Assembly: GCF_000235625.1 (NCBI RefSeq)
Contig: NZ_AGTR01000080.1
Coordinates: forward strand, 124,001 to 188,000
DNA length: 64,000 nt
Origin: Marinobacter manganoxydans MnI7-9
GTDB taxonomy: Bacteria; Pseudomonadota; Gammaproteobacteria; Pseudomonadales; Oleiphilaceae
Direction of reading: 5' to 3'
Shown piece by piece: positions 9,153 through 18,026 of the stretch; the stretch's first letter is position 1; every line of letters begins with the position of its first letter. The notes under the pieces are model-generated. The model was not told where the DNA came from. It did not search any database and saw nothing but the letters and a program-made list of their open reading frames with translations. The position numbers and the translations under genes were made by a program.

Positions 9153-9848
9153 ATGTACAACACTGACATACCTAATCGAGAAGAACTGCCAAGTACCGCC
9201 AAACTGATTCGATCAACCATTGTTGCGGCCATCGTGGCGCTGGTACTGCTGGTTACCGTTGTGATGCCCGCGGAGTACGCGCTCGATCCGACCGGAGCCG
9301 GACGACTGCTGGGCTTGACCGAAATGGGTGAAATCAAGGAACAGCTGGCCGAGGAAGCCGCCGCCGACGCGGAGGCCGAGATGGTTGCCGTTCAATCGTC
9401 GTCTGCACAAGGGCCTCAGGAAGTCGCGGAGCCTGTCATGGCCGAGCCTTCAGATGAATCGGTCTCTGCGCCCGAAGCAGAGATCACGGCTGCGAAACCA
9501 GGGCCCGCGGCTGAACCAGTAGCTGTCGAACCGCAATGGCAGGATGAAGTACGCGTGGTGCTGACGCCGGGCGAGGGAACCGAATTCAAACTCACTATGG
9601 AGGAAGGGGCTGTGGCCCGATACTCCTGGGCGTCTGAAGGCGGCCCTATCAACTACGACACCCACGGCAACGGTAGCGGCCAATCCATCTCTTACGAGAA
9701 GGGCCGAGGTGTTCCTGAAGATGAAGGAGAGCTTGAGGCCGCCTTTACCGGCGACCACGGGTGGTTTTTCCGGAACCGTAACGACAATAACATCACTCTG
9801 GTACTGCGCACTGGCGGAGACTATGGCCAGTTGAAGAAAGTGCTCTGA
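9153..9848 (+). CDS. Transmembrane anchor protein of the heavy-metal cluster
   Basis: A 231-aa protein with one membrane helix at residues 22-42 (IRSTIVAAIVALVLLVTVVM), an Ala/Glu/Pro-rich linker around residues 65-125, and a C-terminal soluble domain (residues 130-231) with tryptophans and GDHGWFFRNRN. Proteins of this layout, next to HupE-like genes, are annotated as transmembrane anchor proteins; the function is unknown. It is 15 bp downstream of the HupE-like gene, so probably co-transcribed. The C-terminal domain is predicted to lie in the periplasm. Confidence 0.7.
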   Translation: MYNTDIPNREELPSTAKLIRSTIVAAIVALVLLVTVVMPAEYALDPTGAGRLLGLTEMGEIKEQLAEEAAADAEAEMVAVQSSSAQGPQEVAEPVMAEPSDESVSAPEAEITAAKPGPAAEPVAVEPQWQDEVRVVLTPGEGTEFKLTMEEGAVARYSWASEGGPINYDTHGNGSGQSISYEKGRGVPEDEGELEAAFTGDHGWFFRNRNDNNITLVLRTGGDYGQLKKVL

Positions 9849-9857
9849 GGCGCGAAT

Positions 9858-9884
9858 GTGCCGGGGTGGGTTCTGCCCCGGCAC
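9858..9884. terminator. GC-rich hairpin between convergent genes
   Basis: GTGCCGGGG and CCCCGGCAC form a 9-bp perfect stem with a 9-nt loop, placed between the convergent anchor-protein and copB genes. There is no clear T-run on either side, so its terminator role rests on position. Confidence 0.5.
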
Positions 9885-9897
9885 GCTATCCGAAAGA

Positions 9898-10641
9898 TCA
9901 GAAGGCGATTCGCGCGCCAATCACGGCAAACCAGTCTTCTGTGCTTCCGCCCCCGGCTTCTGCCAGATCAGCAGTGTCGCCGTACTTGCGCTCGTGTACC
10001 ACGCCCACATAGGGCGAGAAGGCCCGGTCAATCAGGTCATAACTCAGCCTCAGCCCCCACTCGGTGGAATTGAGCCCCTTGCCGACACCAATCTCCCGAT
10101 CCTCTGAAAACGCCACAAGAGTCTCGAACGAAGCCGACAGGATCCGGAAGTTGGTGACCAACAACTCGTATTCCGCCTCAAAGTCCGCCGAGGCGTCGCC
10201 TTCATCACTGACATAAAGGTTGGTGTCTACCTCGAACCAGTAGGGTGCCAGCCCGGTGACCCCAAGCACGCCATAGACCCGGTCCGGACCTTCCGGGGTA
10301 TCTATGCGGATTCCGGCCTTGGCATCCCAGAAATCATCCACCGGAGTCTGGGCAACAAACTGGTTTTCCAGGGTTTCCCAGGCATTGTGACCCTCTTCCC
10401 ACTCGCCCTCGAACAACCAGCGGAATTTCAGTTCATCGGTGCCATAAAAGGCATCGCCTTCAATAACCGCCAGCTCCTCGTCCGAATCGCTATACCGGTA
10501 CTCAAACTTCTCCGCAGACACACCCCAGAAGCTCTTGGCGGTCTGGGTCTTTTTGGCCGGATCGTCCTGGGCAATCGCTGGTGTGGACATTGCAGTCACG
10601 GCCAGAGTCAGGCCGCACATGGAGGCTGTTAACCGACTCAT
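9898..10641 (-). CDS. copB: CopB family copper resistance outer-membrane protein
   Basis: A 247-aa exported protein: signal peptide ending TPAIAQ, then the CopB core with FEYRYSDSDEELAVIEGDAFYG, FRWLFEGEWEEG, a fragment KAGIRIDTPEGPDRVYGVLGV split over residues 115-135, and a C-terminal aromatic (IAF) as in outer-membrane proteins. CopB works with CopA in periplasmic copper sequestration. The N-terminal Met/His-rich region seen in many CopB proteins is absent. Its start overlaps the end of the truncated copA by 4 bp, so it depends on whatever now drives copA. Confidence 0.87.
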   Translation of the reverse strand: MSRLTASMCGLTLAVTAMSTPAIAQDDPAKKTQTAKSFWGVSAEKFEYRYSDSDEELAVIEGDAFYGTDELKFRWLFEGEWEEGHNAWETLENQFVAQTPVDDFWDAKAGIRIDTPEGPDRVYGVLGVTGLAPYWFEVDTNLYVSDEGDASADFEAEYELLVTNFRILSASFETLVAFSEDREIGVGKGLNSTEWGLRLSYDLIDRAFSPYVGVVHERKYGDTADLAEAGGGSTEDWFAVIGARIAF

Positions 10642-11675
10642 GATTCACCTCCCTGTGTGCCGCTTGGCTTGCCCTCGGCAACGGTGCTGTCCGGGCCACC
10701 TTCAACCACGATCTTGCGGAACATGCCGGAGGCGGCGTGGTAGGAAAGATGGCAATGGAACGCCCACTCACCCGGTGCATCCACCTCCGTTTCCATATAG
10801 ACAGTGGTGGCTGGCGCCACGCTGATCACGTGCTTCAGGGGGTTCCATTTGCCCTCGCCCACATCAAGGATCGACCACATACCGTGCAGGTGCATGGGGT
10901 GGGTCATCATGGTTTCGTTGACGAATTTGAAGCGGACCCGCTCGCCATACTGCAGGACGATGGGGTCGGCATCCTCATACTTGATGCCGTTGATGCTCCA
11001 CTCATAGCGCTCCATGTTGCCAGTAAGGCGCAATTCAATCTCGCGGGTTGGCTCGCGGTGTTCGTACAACGGGTTCTGTGCCCTGAGATCGGCATAGGAC
11101 AGGAACTTTCCACCATTGCTGGCGGTGGGCATCAACCCGCTGCCACTGGCATAAAAGGGATCTTCCGGCATGGAAGCTCCATCGCTCCCGCCCATACTGC
11201 CATGGCCCATGGCACTGTGATCCATCCCGGCCATTTCACCACTGTCCATGCCGTCGTCGTTCATGCCGCCCATGGCGTCTTTGCTCATGTCTCCATGATT
11301 CATATCGCCATGATCCATATGCCCGGCCATATCGGCCATGGTCAGCAATGGCGCCTCCCGAAGTTCCGGCACTTCTGCCGTCATCCCCTCTTCCGGCGCA
11401 AGAGTCCCCCTGGCAAAGCCCGAGCGGCCCATGGATTCGGCAAAGATGGTGCAGGCTTTCCTATCCGTGATGCGAACGATCACATCGTAGGTTTCTGCCA
11501 CGCCAATGCGGAACTCGTCCACGTTCACCGGCTGCACATTGTTGCCATCCGCCTGGACCACGGTCATTTCCAGACCGGGAATGCGAACGTCGAAATAGGT
11601 CATGGCGGAAGAGTTGATGAAGCGCAGACGGATCCGTTCACCCGGCTCAAAGACGAAGTCGCTTTTCTGGAACAC
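10638..11675 (-). pseudogene. copA: CopA multicopper oxidase, C-terminal fragment
   Basis: About 345 codons of a CopA-type copper-resistance oxidase that is normally around 600 residues. The retained part begins near FEPGERIRLRFINSSAM (second cupredoxin domain). It keeps the Met/His-rich insert MDHGDMNHGDM and the C-terminal copper motifs HPMHLHG and HCHLSYHAASGM. The N-terminal HxH motifs of the trinuclear centre and the Tat signal are missing, so oxidase activity should be lost. The only available start is a GTG at 11675; an in-frame TAG lies about 12 codons upstream. The break abuts a sensor-kinase fragment on the opposite strand, pointing to one deletion. Confidence 0.83.
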
Positions 11676-11687
11676 CAGATTCGCGAT

Positions 11688-12857
11688 TCCAGTGGTCGGC
11701 TGGACACCCTACAGACCGGTGATTATTTCCAGGAAGTTTTTCACCACGCATTCGCTATCCATTCCGACACCCGGACCATCATCTCCCCCGAGAATTGGGC
11801 ACCGCTGTTGATGCCACTGGTGGAGTCCGGCGAGGAAGGTACACTGCGGGTCAGTGGCGCCGAAATTGCGGAGGCGCCCTCGGATATCCTTGCTTACCGG
11901 AAGTCCTTTCGCGTGGACGACCAGCCCATCGTGGTGATCGTTTCCGAAGACCTTGGTGCCTTGAGCCGGAGCCAGGCCGAGCTTCACGCCTGGACGGCCG
12001 TTGTTTCCCTGCTGCTGATCCTGCTGCTGGTTGGCACACTCTGGCTGGGTATCAACCTGTCCATGCGCCCCGTAGTAAGCCTCAAGGCCGCATTAAAGCG
12101 GCTGCAGGATGGCGAGATATCGCGGATTGATGTCAGGGCCCCCGAGGAGTTCCAACCTCTTGTACTGCAGCTCAACCAGTTGCTCGACTCATTGGACCAG
12201 CGGCTGGAGCGCTCCCGGGATGCGCTTGCGAATCTCTCCCACAGCGTTAAAACGCCCATCGCTGCCGTTCGCCAGATTCTGGAAGATACCGACCGCCCCC
12301 TCCCCAACACCCTAAGACAACAAATGGCCGGCAGGCTCGATGATATCGACAGACAACTTGAGGCAGAAATGCGGCGCAGCCGGTTCGCGGGTCCACAGGT
12401 CGGCAAAAGCGCCTACCCTCTGAAGCAGGCCCGAGACCTTCTCTGGATGCTCGGCCGGCTGTATCCGGCAAAATCCTTTGAAATGTCGACCGTACTGACC
12501 GAAGAACGACGCTGGCCCATCGAAGAGCACGACTTGAATGAGGTTCTGGGCAACCTTCTGGACAATGCCGGCAAGTGGTCCGCCAGGTTCGTGGAACTTG
12601 GTCTGCACGAGGATGGGAAAGGATTTGCCATCACCGTTGAGGACGATGGCCCCGGAATTCCTCCCGACGCGCTGGACACCCTCGGCACCCGCGGGCTGCG
12701 TCTGGATGAACAAACGCCGGGGCATGGCCTGGGGCTGGCCATCGTGCGGGAGATTACAGACCGCTATGGTGGTACCCTGAATTTCAGCTCCGGCTCGACC
12801 GGAGGATTCAAGGCAACGGTCCATTTTCCGGGTACTACCGGGGGTATCAGGCAGTGA
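11688..12857 (+). pseudogene. Sensor histidine kinase lacking its N-terminus
   Basis: The frame encodes the rear of a two-component sensor. It has part of a periplasmic domain, one membrane helix (VVSLLLILLLVGTLWLGI, around 12000), a HAMP-like linker, the H-box LSHSVKTPIAAV with phospho-accepting His, then N-box NEVLGNLLDNAGKW and G-boxes DDGPGIPPD and GHGLGLAIV. The N-terminal signal/transmembrane segment and any response-regulator gene are missing. The reading frame continues upstream only as antisense of copA. ATG 11811 could restart a 348-aa protein with helix and kinase core. The exact start of homology, between about 11650 and 11720, is uncertain. Confidence 0.78.
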
Positions 12858-13312
12858 AGATCGGTGAACTCGCAAAGACAACGGCCATTCCTGTTGAAAC
12901 CATCCGCTACTATGAAAAAATCGGTTTGCTACCGGAACCGGACAGGGACGCCAGCGGCTACCGCTCGTATCGCAACGCCCATCTGGAACGCCTTCTCTTT
13001 ATCAAACGCTGTCGCAACCTGGACATGGCCCAGGACGAGATCCGCGAGCTGATCCGGCTGGCCGAGCAACCGGAAGCGGATTGCAGCGAAGTAGACGCCC
13101 TGCTGGCTCGCCATCTGACTCATGTACGGGAACGGCTGAAGGAGCTGGCGAGCCTTGAAGAAACTCTCGAGCAACTTCAGGAAGCCTGCTCCGATGGCCG
13201 CACAGTGCGCGAATGCGGCATCCTCGGCGGGCTTAGCACGGAGCTCGAGACTCCAGAGCCCGAGGACCGCCACAACCACGTTCCCGGTACCCATGGGCCG
13301 GGCCAGAACTGA
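12854..13312 (+). CDS. cadR: MerR-family Cd(II)/Pb(II)-responsive regulator, CadR type
   Basis: A 152-aa regulator. N-terminal winged helix MKIGELAKTTAIPVETIRYYEKIGLLP, a long dimer helix with the metal-site Cys in EADCSEVDALL (near residue 77), and the C-terminal loop EACSDGRTVRECGIL with the Cys pair typical of CadR/PbrR. The tail is His-containing (DRHNHVPGTHG). The start is a GTG overlapping the kinase stop. An operator with perfect dyad lies just downstream, before the CDF gene, so its target is probably the exporter. ZntR-like metal choice cannot be excluded. Confidence 0.87.
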   Translation: MKIGELAKTTAIPVETIRYYEKIGLLPEPDRDASGYRSYRNAHLERLLFIKRCRNLDMAQDEIRELIRLAEQPEADCSEVDALLARHLTHVRERLKELASLEETLEQLQEACSDGRTVRECGILGGLSTELETPEPEDRHNHVPGTHGPGQN

Positions 13313-13340
13313 CGAATCTCAAAATTTTCTGCAGCAACTG

Positions 13341-13376
13341 TTGACCCTGTAGCTACTACAGGGTTTTCAATAAGAC
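13341..13376 (+). promoter_or_regulatory. MerR-type promoter/operator for the CDF gene
   Basis: A -35 element TTGACC (13341-13346) is followed by a perfect 9-3-9 dyad, ACCCTGTAG at 13344-13352 and CTACAGGGT at 13356-13364, then an AT-rich -10 region around 13366-13372 (TTCAATA). That gives a 19-20 bp spacer, the elongated spacing activated by MerR-family proteins. It lies between cadR and the transporter gene at 13399. Confidence 0.8.
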
Positions 13377-13398
13377 TATCTGAACCAAGGAGGTCTTT

Positions 13399-14052
13399 AT
13401 GGCGTGCAGTTGCTCTGCCCCCGAACCAAAATCCCCTGCCCCGGGCTTCCGCCGGGCGTTATGGATCGCCTTGTGGGTGAACCTGGCCATGTTTGTTGTG
13501 GAAGGCATCGCCAGTCTGTCATCGGGCTCTGTCTCGCTGATGGCCGATGCCATCGATTTCTTCGGCGACAGCGCCAACTACATTCTGTCCCTCACCGTCC
13601 TCTCCATGGGTATGCTCTGGCGAGGGCGCGCAGCCATGGTTAAGGGCATCACCATGACGGTGTTTGGCCTGGTGGTCTGGGCCCGGGCCGTCTGGGTGGT
13701 GCAGGCAGGCATTACACCGGAGCCGCTGACCATGGGGGCGGTTGGTCTGCTGGCACTTACCGCCAACGTGAGCGTGGCCGCAATACTGTTCAAATTCCGT
13801 GAAGGGGATTCCGACATGCGTTCGGTCTGGCTGTGCAGCCGGAACGATGCCATCAGCAACATCGCCGTTATGGTGGCCGCACTCGGTGTGTTCGGTACCG
13901 GAACTGCCTGGCCCGACCTGATCGTTGCCGCAATCATGGGTACGCTGGCGATAACGGCCGGTATCAGCGTGGTGCGCCATGCCCGCAGCGATATCGCAGA
14001 AGCCAGGGCCAGCGAAGCGCAACCGGCGGCAACACCGTCAAGCAGCCGCTAG
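13399..14052 (+). CDS. Short CDF-type cation efflux transporter
   Basis: A 217-aa membrane protein related to CzcD/CDF exporters, with about six helices. A Cys-rich N-terminus (MACSCSAPEP) may capture metal. The helix-2 site reads DAIDFFGD (D-x3-D where many CDFs have H-x3-D) and the helix-5 site reads NDAISN. It lacks the usual C-terminal cytoplasmic dimer domain, so it is 70-100 residues short of typical family length. The MerR-type operator 23 bp upstream and the adjacent cadR imply induction by Cd/Pb/Zn. It overlaps the convergent AEC gene by 4 bp. Confidence 0.8.
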   Translation: MACSCSAPEPKSPAPGFRRALWIALWVNLAMFVVEGIASLSSGSVSLMADAIDFFGDSANYILSLTVLSMGMLWRGRAAMVKGITMTVFGLVVWARAVWVVQAGITPEPLTMGAVGLLALTANVSVAAILFKFREGDSDMRSVWLCSRNDAISNIAVMVAALGVFGTGTAWPDLIVAAIMGTLAITAGISVVRHARSDIAEARASEAQPAATPSSSR

Positions 14053-14966
14053 AAAGCAAGTGAGATCATCACCGGGATAAACGCCAGGGCAAACAGCGTG
14101 GTAAGCAATACGGTACCCGCTGCCTGCCTTGGCGAGGTATCCAGCAGGGTCGCAATGACCACAGTATTCGCGGCAATCGGCGTGATCGAAATCAGGAACA
14201 TGGCCTTGTGTACGGCCGGCTCATAGATGCCCAGCACGGTTGAATCCAGCCACCAGAACACAATGGCCACCAGTGGCCAGACCACGAACTTCCCGAAAAA
14301 CGCCAGGGCCGTGAAACGGACATTGCCCGCCAGGCCGCGAAAGCTGGTGATGCTCATGCCAATGATCATCATGCCCAGAATGCTGTAGGCGCCGCGCAGG
14401 TTATCGAACAGCGGCACAAAGATATCCGGAATTCCGATGCCCGCCAGGTTAAGGACGACGGCCGCCAGGAAGGCGTATACCGACGGGAGCTTCAGCACCC
14501 GCCAGAGCGAATCCTTGATGCTGTAACGCCCTCTCGCCGCCAGATAGAAGCCCACGGAGTTCTCGAACAGCGTGGTGCCCAGCATGCACACGATGTAGAG
14601 CCCCAGCCCCTCCTCACCGAACAGCAACAACGCAACCGGCACACCGAAGTACCCCGTGTTACCGGAACCCACACACAGGGGAATGATGTTGGCACTGCCG
14701 TCGGAGAGCACCCGCTTTGCCAGCTTTAATTGCGCAATTCCCAGCACAGAAGAAATCCCGAATACCAGAAACGGCAACAAGATAACTTCGGGAGAAAGCG
14801 GCGCTACCATCACCCCGGAAAACACCACTGAGGGCGTCACGATATAGAGCATGATGCCGGCGATATGACGACCACTGGCCTCAAGATAACGACCGGCGAC
14901 CCAGCCCAGGGCGACCGTTACGTAGAGCGGAATAAGCTTGAAGAAAAGGGCAAAGGCTGCGGCCAT
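14049..14966 (-). CDS. AEC family (auxin efflux carrier-like) transporter
   Basis: A 305-aa membrane protein with about ten hydrophobic helices in two halves, matching the AEC/Mem_trans family of secondary carriers for organic acids or similar solutes. Typical segments are MLYIVTPSVVFSGVMVAPL, CVGSGNTGYFGVPVALLLFG near residue 95, and ITPIAANTVVIATLL near residue 265. The start ATG is followed at once by the first helix. It is divergent from the Crp/Fnr-like gene at 15140. Substrate unknown. Confidence 0.85.
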   Translation of the reverse strand: MAAAFALFFKLIPLYVTVALGWVAGRYLEASGRHIAGIMLYIVTPSVVFSGVMVAPLSPEVILLPFLVFGISSVLGIAQLKLAKRVLSDGSANIIPLCVGSGNTGYFGVPVALLLFGEEGLGLYIVCMLGTTLFENSVGFYLAARGRYSIKDSLWRVLKLPSVYAFLAAVVLNLAGIGIPDIFVPLFDNLRGAYSILGMMIIGMSITSFRGLAGNVRFTALAFFGKFVVWPLVAIVFWWLDSTVLGIYEPAVHKAMFLISITPIAANTVVIATLLDTSPRQAAGTVLLTTLFALAFIPVMISLAF

Positions 14967-15065
14967 AGGGACTCCGTGAGGAAAGGGGAAACTTCCAGCA
15001 ACAGGAGGCGGAGTCTATCACTGAACGTTCGTCAGATCGCGATATCGACTCAGTGAAAAAGGCTT

Positions 15066-15081
15066 AATGATTTAAGTCATT
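15066..15081. promoter_or_regulatory. Fnr/Dnr-like palindrome
   Basis: AATGATTTAAGTCATT is a near-perfect inverted repeat (TGAT-N4-GTCA core, one mismatch from TGAT-N4-ATCA). It is 59 bp before the Crp/Fnr-like regulator and 100 bp before the divergent AEC gene. A member of this regulator family may bind it; autoregulation is possible. Confidence 0.45.
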
Positions 15082-15139
15082 TCAAAAGATGTTTCTCTGA
15101 TACCATAATTCACCTGACACTCATAACAGGGTCAACGCC

Positions 15140-15847
15140 ATGAACAGCATCTTCAGGCCAGACGTTTCCTCCGCCCCGTGCATGTTGGGAGAAAACAACC
15201 CGGATATTATCCAGCAGGATGCCGCACCTGAGTCAGCTGCCCTGCTGAATGGCCTCAGCCGGGTTTTCGGAATTCGCCTGGCAGGGCACGAGAATGATCC
15301 CGACGCACGGTTTCTGGCAGACCTCGCCCGCCTGTTTCACCTTTGCAGGGTTGACCCCGAAACCGCTCTGGAGAAGCACGACACACCCTGGGCAAACGTT
15401 TATCTGGTTCAGTACGGCATCCTTCGGCTGTTCCGGGAAGCACCCAGCGGCAAGGTGTCCGTCCACCACTTCTTTTCCGAAGGCGATATGGTCTGGCCGG
15501 TTTTTGGCCGTAGCCGAACCGTACGAAACACCCTTTGCCTGACCTCAGTAACGCCGGTAACGGCCTGGGTGGCTGACTTCGCGGCGTTCCGGTCCGCTAT
15601 CCAGTCTCACGGTGAAGGGCTCTGGCCCCGGTTCGCCCTTGCCCTGACGGAAGAAATTGCCGAGCTGACCAGTATGAGAGAATTCCGCAAGCACACCATG
15701 CCGGCAAGAGAACGCTACAAGTTGTTGCTGGAAGAATACCCAGAACTGGTTAAACGGGTGCCAGATAATCAACTGGCATCATGGCTCGGTGTTGTGCCGG
15801 CGACTTTCTCCCGCCTGAAAACCGCAACTGCGAAGAGCCGGCCCTGA
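15140..15847 (+). CDS. Crp/Fnr family transcriptional regulator
   Basis: A 235-aa regulator with an N-terminal cyclic-nucleotide-binding fold (VYLVQYGILRLFREAPSGK and HHFFSEGDMVWPVFG) and a C-terminal helix-turn-helix (NQLASWLGVVPATFSRLK). The helix-turn-helix lacks the E-x2-SR recognition residues of true Fnr/Crp, having PATFSRLK. The N-terminal four-cysteine 4Fe-4S cluster of Fnr is not present, so it is not an oxygen sensor of that kind. Its own upstream palindrome hints at autoregulation. Ligand and targets unknown. Confidence 0.83.
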   Translation: MNSIFRPDVSSAPCMLGENNPDIIQQDAAPESAALLNGLSRVFGIRLAGHENDPDARFLADLARLFHLCRVDPETALEKHDTPWANVYLVQYGILRLFREAPSGKVSVHHFFSEGDMVWPVFGRSRTVRNTLCLTSVTPVTAWVADFAAFRSAIQSHGEGLWPRFALALTEEIAELTSMREFRKHTMPARERYKLLLEEYPELVKRVPDNQLASWLGVVPATFSRLKTATAKSRP

Positions 15848-15872
15848 AGCCAACCGGATACCGCATAAAAAA

Positions 15873-15898
15873 GGGCAGCAAGCTCTCGCCTGCTGCCC
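15873..15898 (-). terminator. Rho-independent terminator for wrbA
   Basis: GGGCAGCA (15873-15880) and TGCTGCCC (15891-15898) form an 8-bp stem with a 10-nt loop. Read on the minus strand it is followed by a run of six T residues, so it terminates wrbA and sits at the end of the convergent regulator gene. Confidence 0.8.
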
Positions 15899-15933
15899 TG
15901 AAAAACGCTCAACGCTTTGCTAAAACTTCAGAA

Positions 15934-16533
15934 TCAGCCGTGCAGTTTTACTGCCAGCTCGGCAACGTGCTTACCCTGGAAGCGGGCAATCGCCAGCTCT
16001 TTCTCGCTGGGCTGCCGTGAGCCGTCCCCGCCTGCGATAGTTGACGCTCCGTAGGGAGTCCCGCCATTCACTTCCGAGATATCGAAGAATTCCGGGATGC
16101 CGTAACCCAGGGGCACAATGACCATGCCGTGGTGGGCCAGTGTGGTCCAGAATGAGCTGATGGTATGCTCCTGCCCGCCACCGGTGCCTGTGGAGGTAAA
16201 CACACTGGCCACCTTGCCGTGAAGCTTGCCTTCGGCCCACAAACCGCCTGTCTGATCCAGGAAGGTCCGCATCTGCCCGGCCATGTTGCCGAACCGGGTG
16301 GGCGTACCGAAAATGATCGCGTCGTATTCTGCCAGCTCTTTCGGATCGGCTACCGGGGCTTCCTGGTCCGCCTTTCCGCCAGCGCCCAGAAATGCCTGGT
16401 CGGCCATGGTTTCCGGCACACGCTTGACTGTAACGTCTGCACCATCGACACCTTTTGCACCTTCGGCAATGGTGTTTGCCATTGTCTCAATATGGCCATA
16501 CATGGAGTAATAGAGCACAAGCACTTTTGCCAT
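15934..16533 (-). CDS. wrbA: NAD(P)H:quinone oxidoreductase WrbA
   Basis: A 199-aa flavodoxin-fold enzyme that reduces quinones by two electrons, protecting against redox cycling. FMN-binding signatures: [18 protein letters not shown] at the N-terminus, [19 protein letters not shown] near residue 76 and [13 protein letters not shown] near residue 113. Full family length. The start ATG has an upstream AGGAGG-type site (GGAGGTTCTC on the minus strand). A terminator follows the stop. Confidence 0.95.
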   Translation of the reverse strand: MAKVLVLYYSMYGHIETMANTIAEGAKGVDGADVTVKRVPETMADQAFLGAGGKADQEAPVADPKELAEYDAIIFGTPTRFGNMAGQMRTFLDQTGGLWAEGKLHGKVASVFTSTGTGGGQEHTISSFWTTLAHHGMVIVPLGYGIPEFFDISEVNGGTPYGASTIAGGDGSRQPSEKELAIARFQGKHVAELAVKLHG

Positions 16534-16699
16534 CGGGAGAACCTCCTCTGTCTTTGATCGGATATACGCATGCTAACCAGCGGCAGACTCGAGAGAAATC
16601 GGAAGTTTTCCGACAGGTCGTTCAGTTTTTCTGAACAGGGTCACAGGATGTTCACGATCAGGCATTGCGTACATGTGTACGCTGAAGTATTTTAGGGCC

Positions 16700-17389
16700 A
16701 TGGCTAATTCGGAAGACCGCTCTGTGACAGCAACTCCATCCCCCGCAAATAATAACCATCACCGCATTGAAGAGTGGCTGAACAGCGCCACCCATGGTCT
16801 GGGCGCAATATTGAGCGTTATTGGCACGGCCGCGTTGATCGTGGGCGCCAGTCAATTCGGGGATGCCTGGAAGATTGTCAGTTTCAGTATTTTCGGCGCG
16901 TCCCTGATTCTTCTTTATCTGGCCTCAGCCCTGTATCACGGTGCCCGGCGGCCAGAACTGAAAAGGGCGTTCAAAACCCTTGATCATTGCGCCATTTTTC
17001 TGCTGATCGCCGGCACCTACACGCCCTTTCTGCTTGTAAACATGCGCGGCACGGTGGGCTGGACACTGTTTGCGGTGATCTGGTCACTGGCGATCACCGG
17101 CGTGGTGCTGAAGGTTATTTTCAAAAACCGCTTCAAGCTCGCGAGGGTTGGCATCTATGTGGCCATGGGCTGGCTGATCACGTTCGCCTCATCCGATCTG
17201 GTGGCCAACCTGAGTGAAACAGCCCTGAACCTGACGATTGCCGGCGGCATTTTGTACACCGCCGGTGTCGCCTTCTATCTGGCCGACCGCATACCTTATA
17301 TGCATGCGATCTGGCACCTGTTCGTAATCGGCGGCAGCGCCTGCCACTTCAGTGCCATCTATTTTGGCGTCCTCCCCCACACGGCCTGA
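16700..17389 (+). CDS. PAQR/hemolysin III (TrhA) family membrane protein
   Basis: A 229-aa protein with seven predicted helices. Family zinc-site residues are visible: EEWLNSATHGLG near the start, YLASALYHG, LDHCAIFLLIAGTYTPF and the final AIWHLFVIGGSACHF. The bacterial members affect membrane-lipid balance or act as hydrolases; the haemolysin label is historical. ATG 16700 is preferred; an in-frame ATG at 16673 would add nine residues but has no better ribosome site. Convergent with the next gene. Confidence 0.88.
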   Translation: MANSEDRSVTATPSPANNNHHRIEEWLNSATHGLGAILSVIGTAALIVGASQFGDAWKIVSFSIFGASLILLYLASALYHGARRPELKRAFKTLDHCAIFLLIAGTYTPFLLVNMRGTVGWTLFAVIWSLAITGVVLKVIFKNRFKLARVGIYVAMGWLITFASSDLVANLSETALNLTIAGGILYTAGVAFYLADRIPYMHAIWHLFVIGGSACHFSAIYFGVLPHTA

Positions 17390-17953
17390 TCAGAACGCCC
17401 AAACCATTGCCATCAGCACGCCCCATGCCAGCAAAGACGCCGACATAACGGTGTAGGTGGCCGACATGACCACCACATCATTATCGCTTCGCTCGCAGAA
17501 TGAGCGAACGCCCTGGTAGACCAGCGCACAGGACAGGAACAAGGCGGCAAACACCGCCACAACGCTGACTGCCAGCACCGGCACCAGCAGCGCCAGTGAT
17601 GACAGCCAGAGCGGTAGCGGCGCAATTGCGGCCAGCAAATAGGCATCCTGATAACTGATTTTCAATTGATGACTATCCATAACGGCGTGGATCAGCCAGC
17701 CCATCACGAAGAACGTGAGTAACTCTGCCAGGAAAAGGATAGTGGTGATAAACCGCCACTCCTTGTCTCCGAATCCCTGCATGAAGGCGTCGCCGTACTG
17801 CGTTCCGGCATAGTAGAGCAGCACCGGCGGCAGAAACGACATCGGCACTACCACCACCCAGGCCAGGAACGGAATGGACAGGTCAAGGCGCCGCAGCTCT
17901 GACCAGGCGCCATTGCCGGAAAATGGTAGACGGGCAAGTTGTGTAATATTCAT
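17390..17953 (-). CDS. Yip1/DUF1282-like integral membrane protein
   Basis: A 187-aa protein with about five hydrophobic segments and the early motif WVVVVPMSFLPPVLLYYAG, matching the bacterial Yip1/DUF1282 group. No enzymatic residues are apparent. The stop is directly adjacent to the stop of the convergent PAQR gene. Function unknown. Confidence 0.72.
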   Translation of the reverse strand: MNITQLARLPFSGNGAWSELRRLDLSIPFLAWVVVVPMSFLPPVLLYYAGTQYGDAFMQGFGDKEWRFITTILFLAELLTFFVMGWLIHAVMDSHQLKISYQDAYLLAAIAPLPLWLSSLALLVPVLAVSVVAVFAALFLSCALVYQGVRSFCERSDNDVVVMSATYTVMSASLLAWGVLMAMVWAF

Positions 17954-18026
17954 GATGCACCTTTAAAATGTTTCCCGCGTTATTTTTACTGATAGTTTCG
18001 GTGCGCCGAACGGTCAAGGACACGAG

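Noticed and set aside
10737-12857. A single 706-codon plus-strand open frame
   Set aside because: Its first 310 codons are the antisense of copA and only the rest is kinase. It is a by-product of the deletion junction, not one gene.
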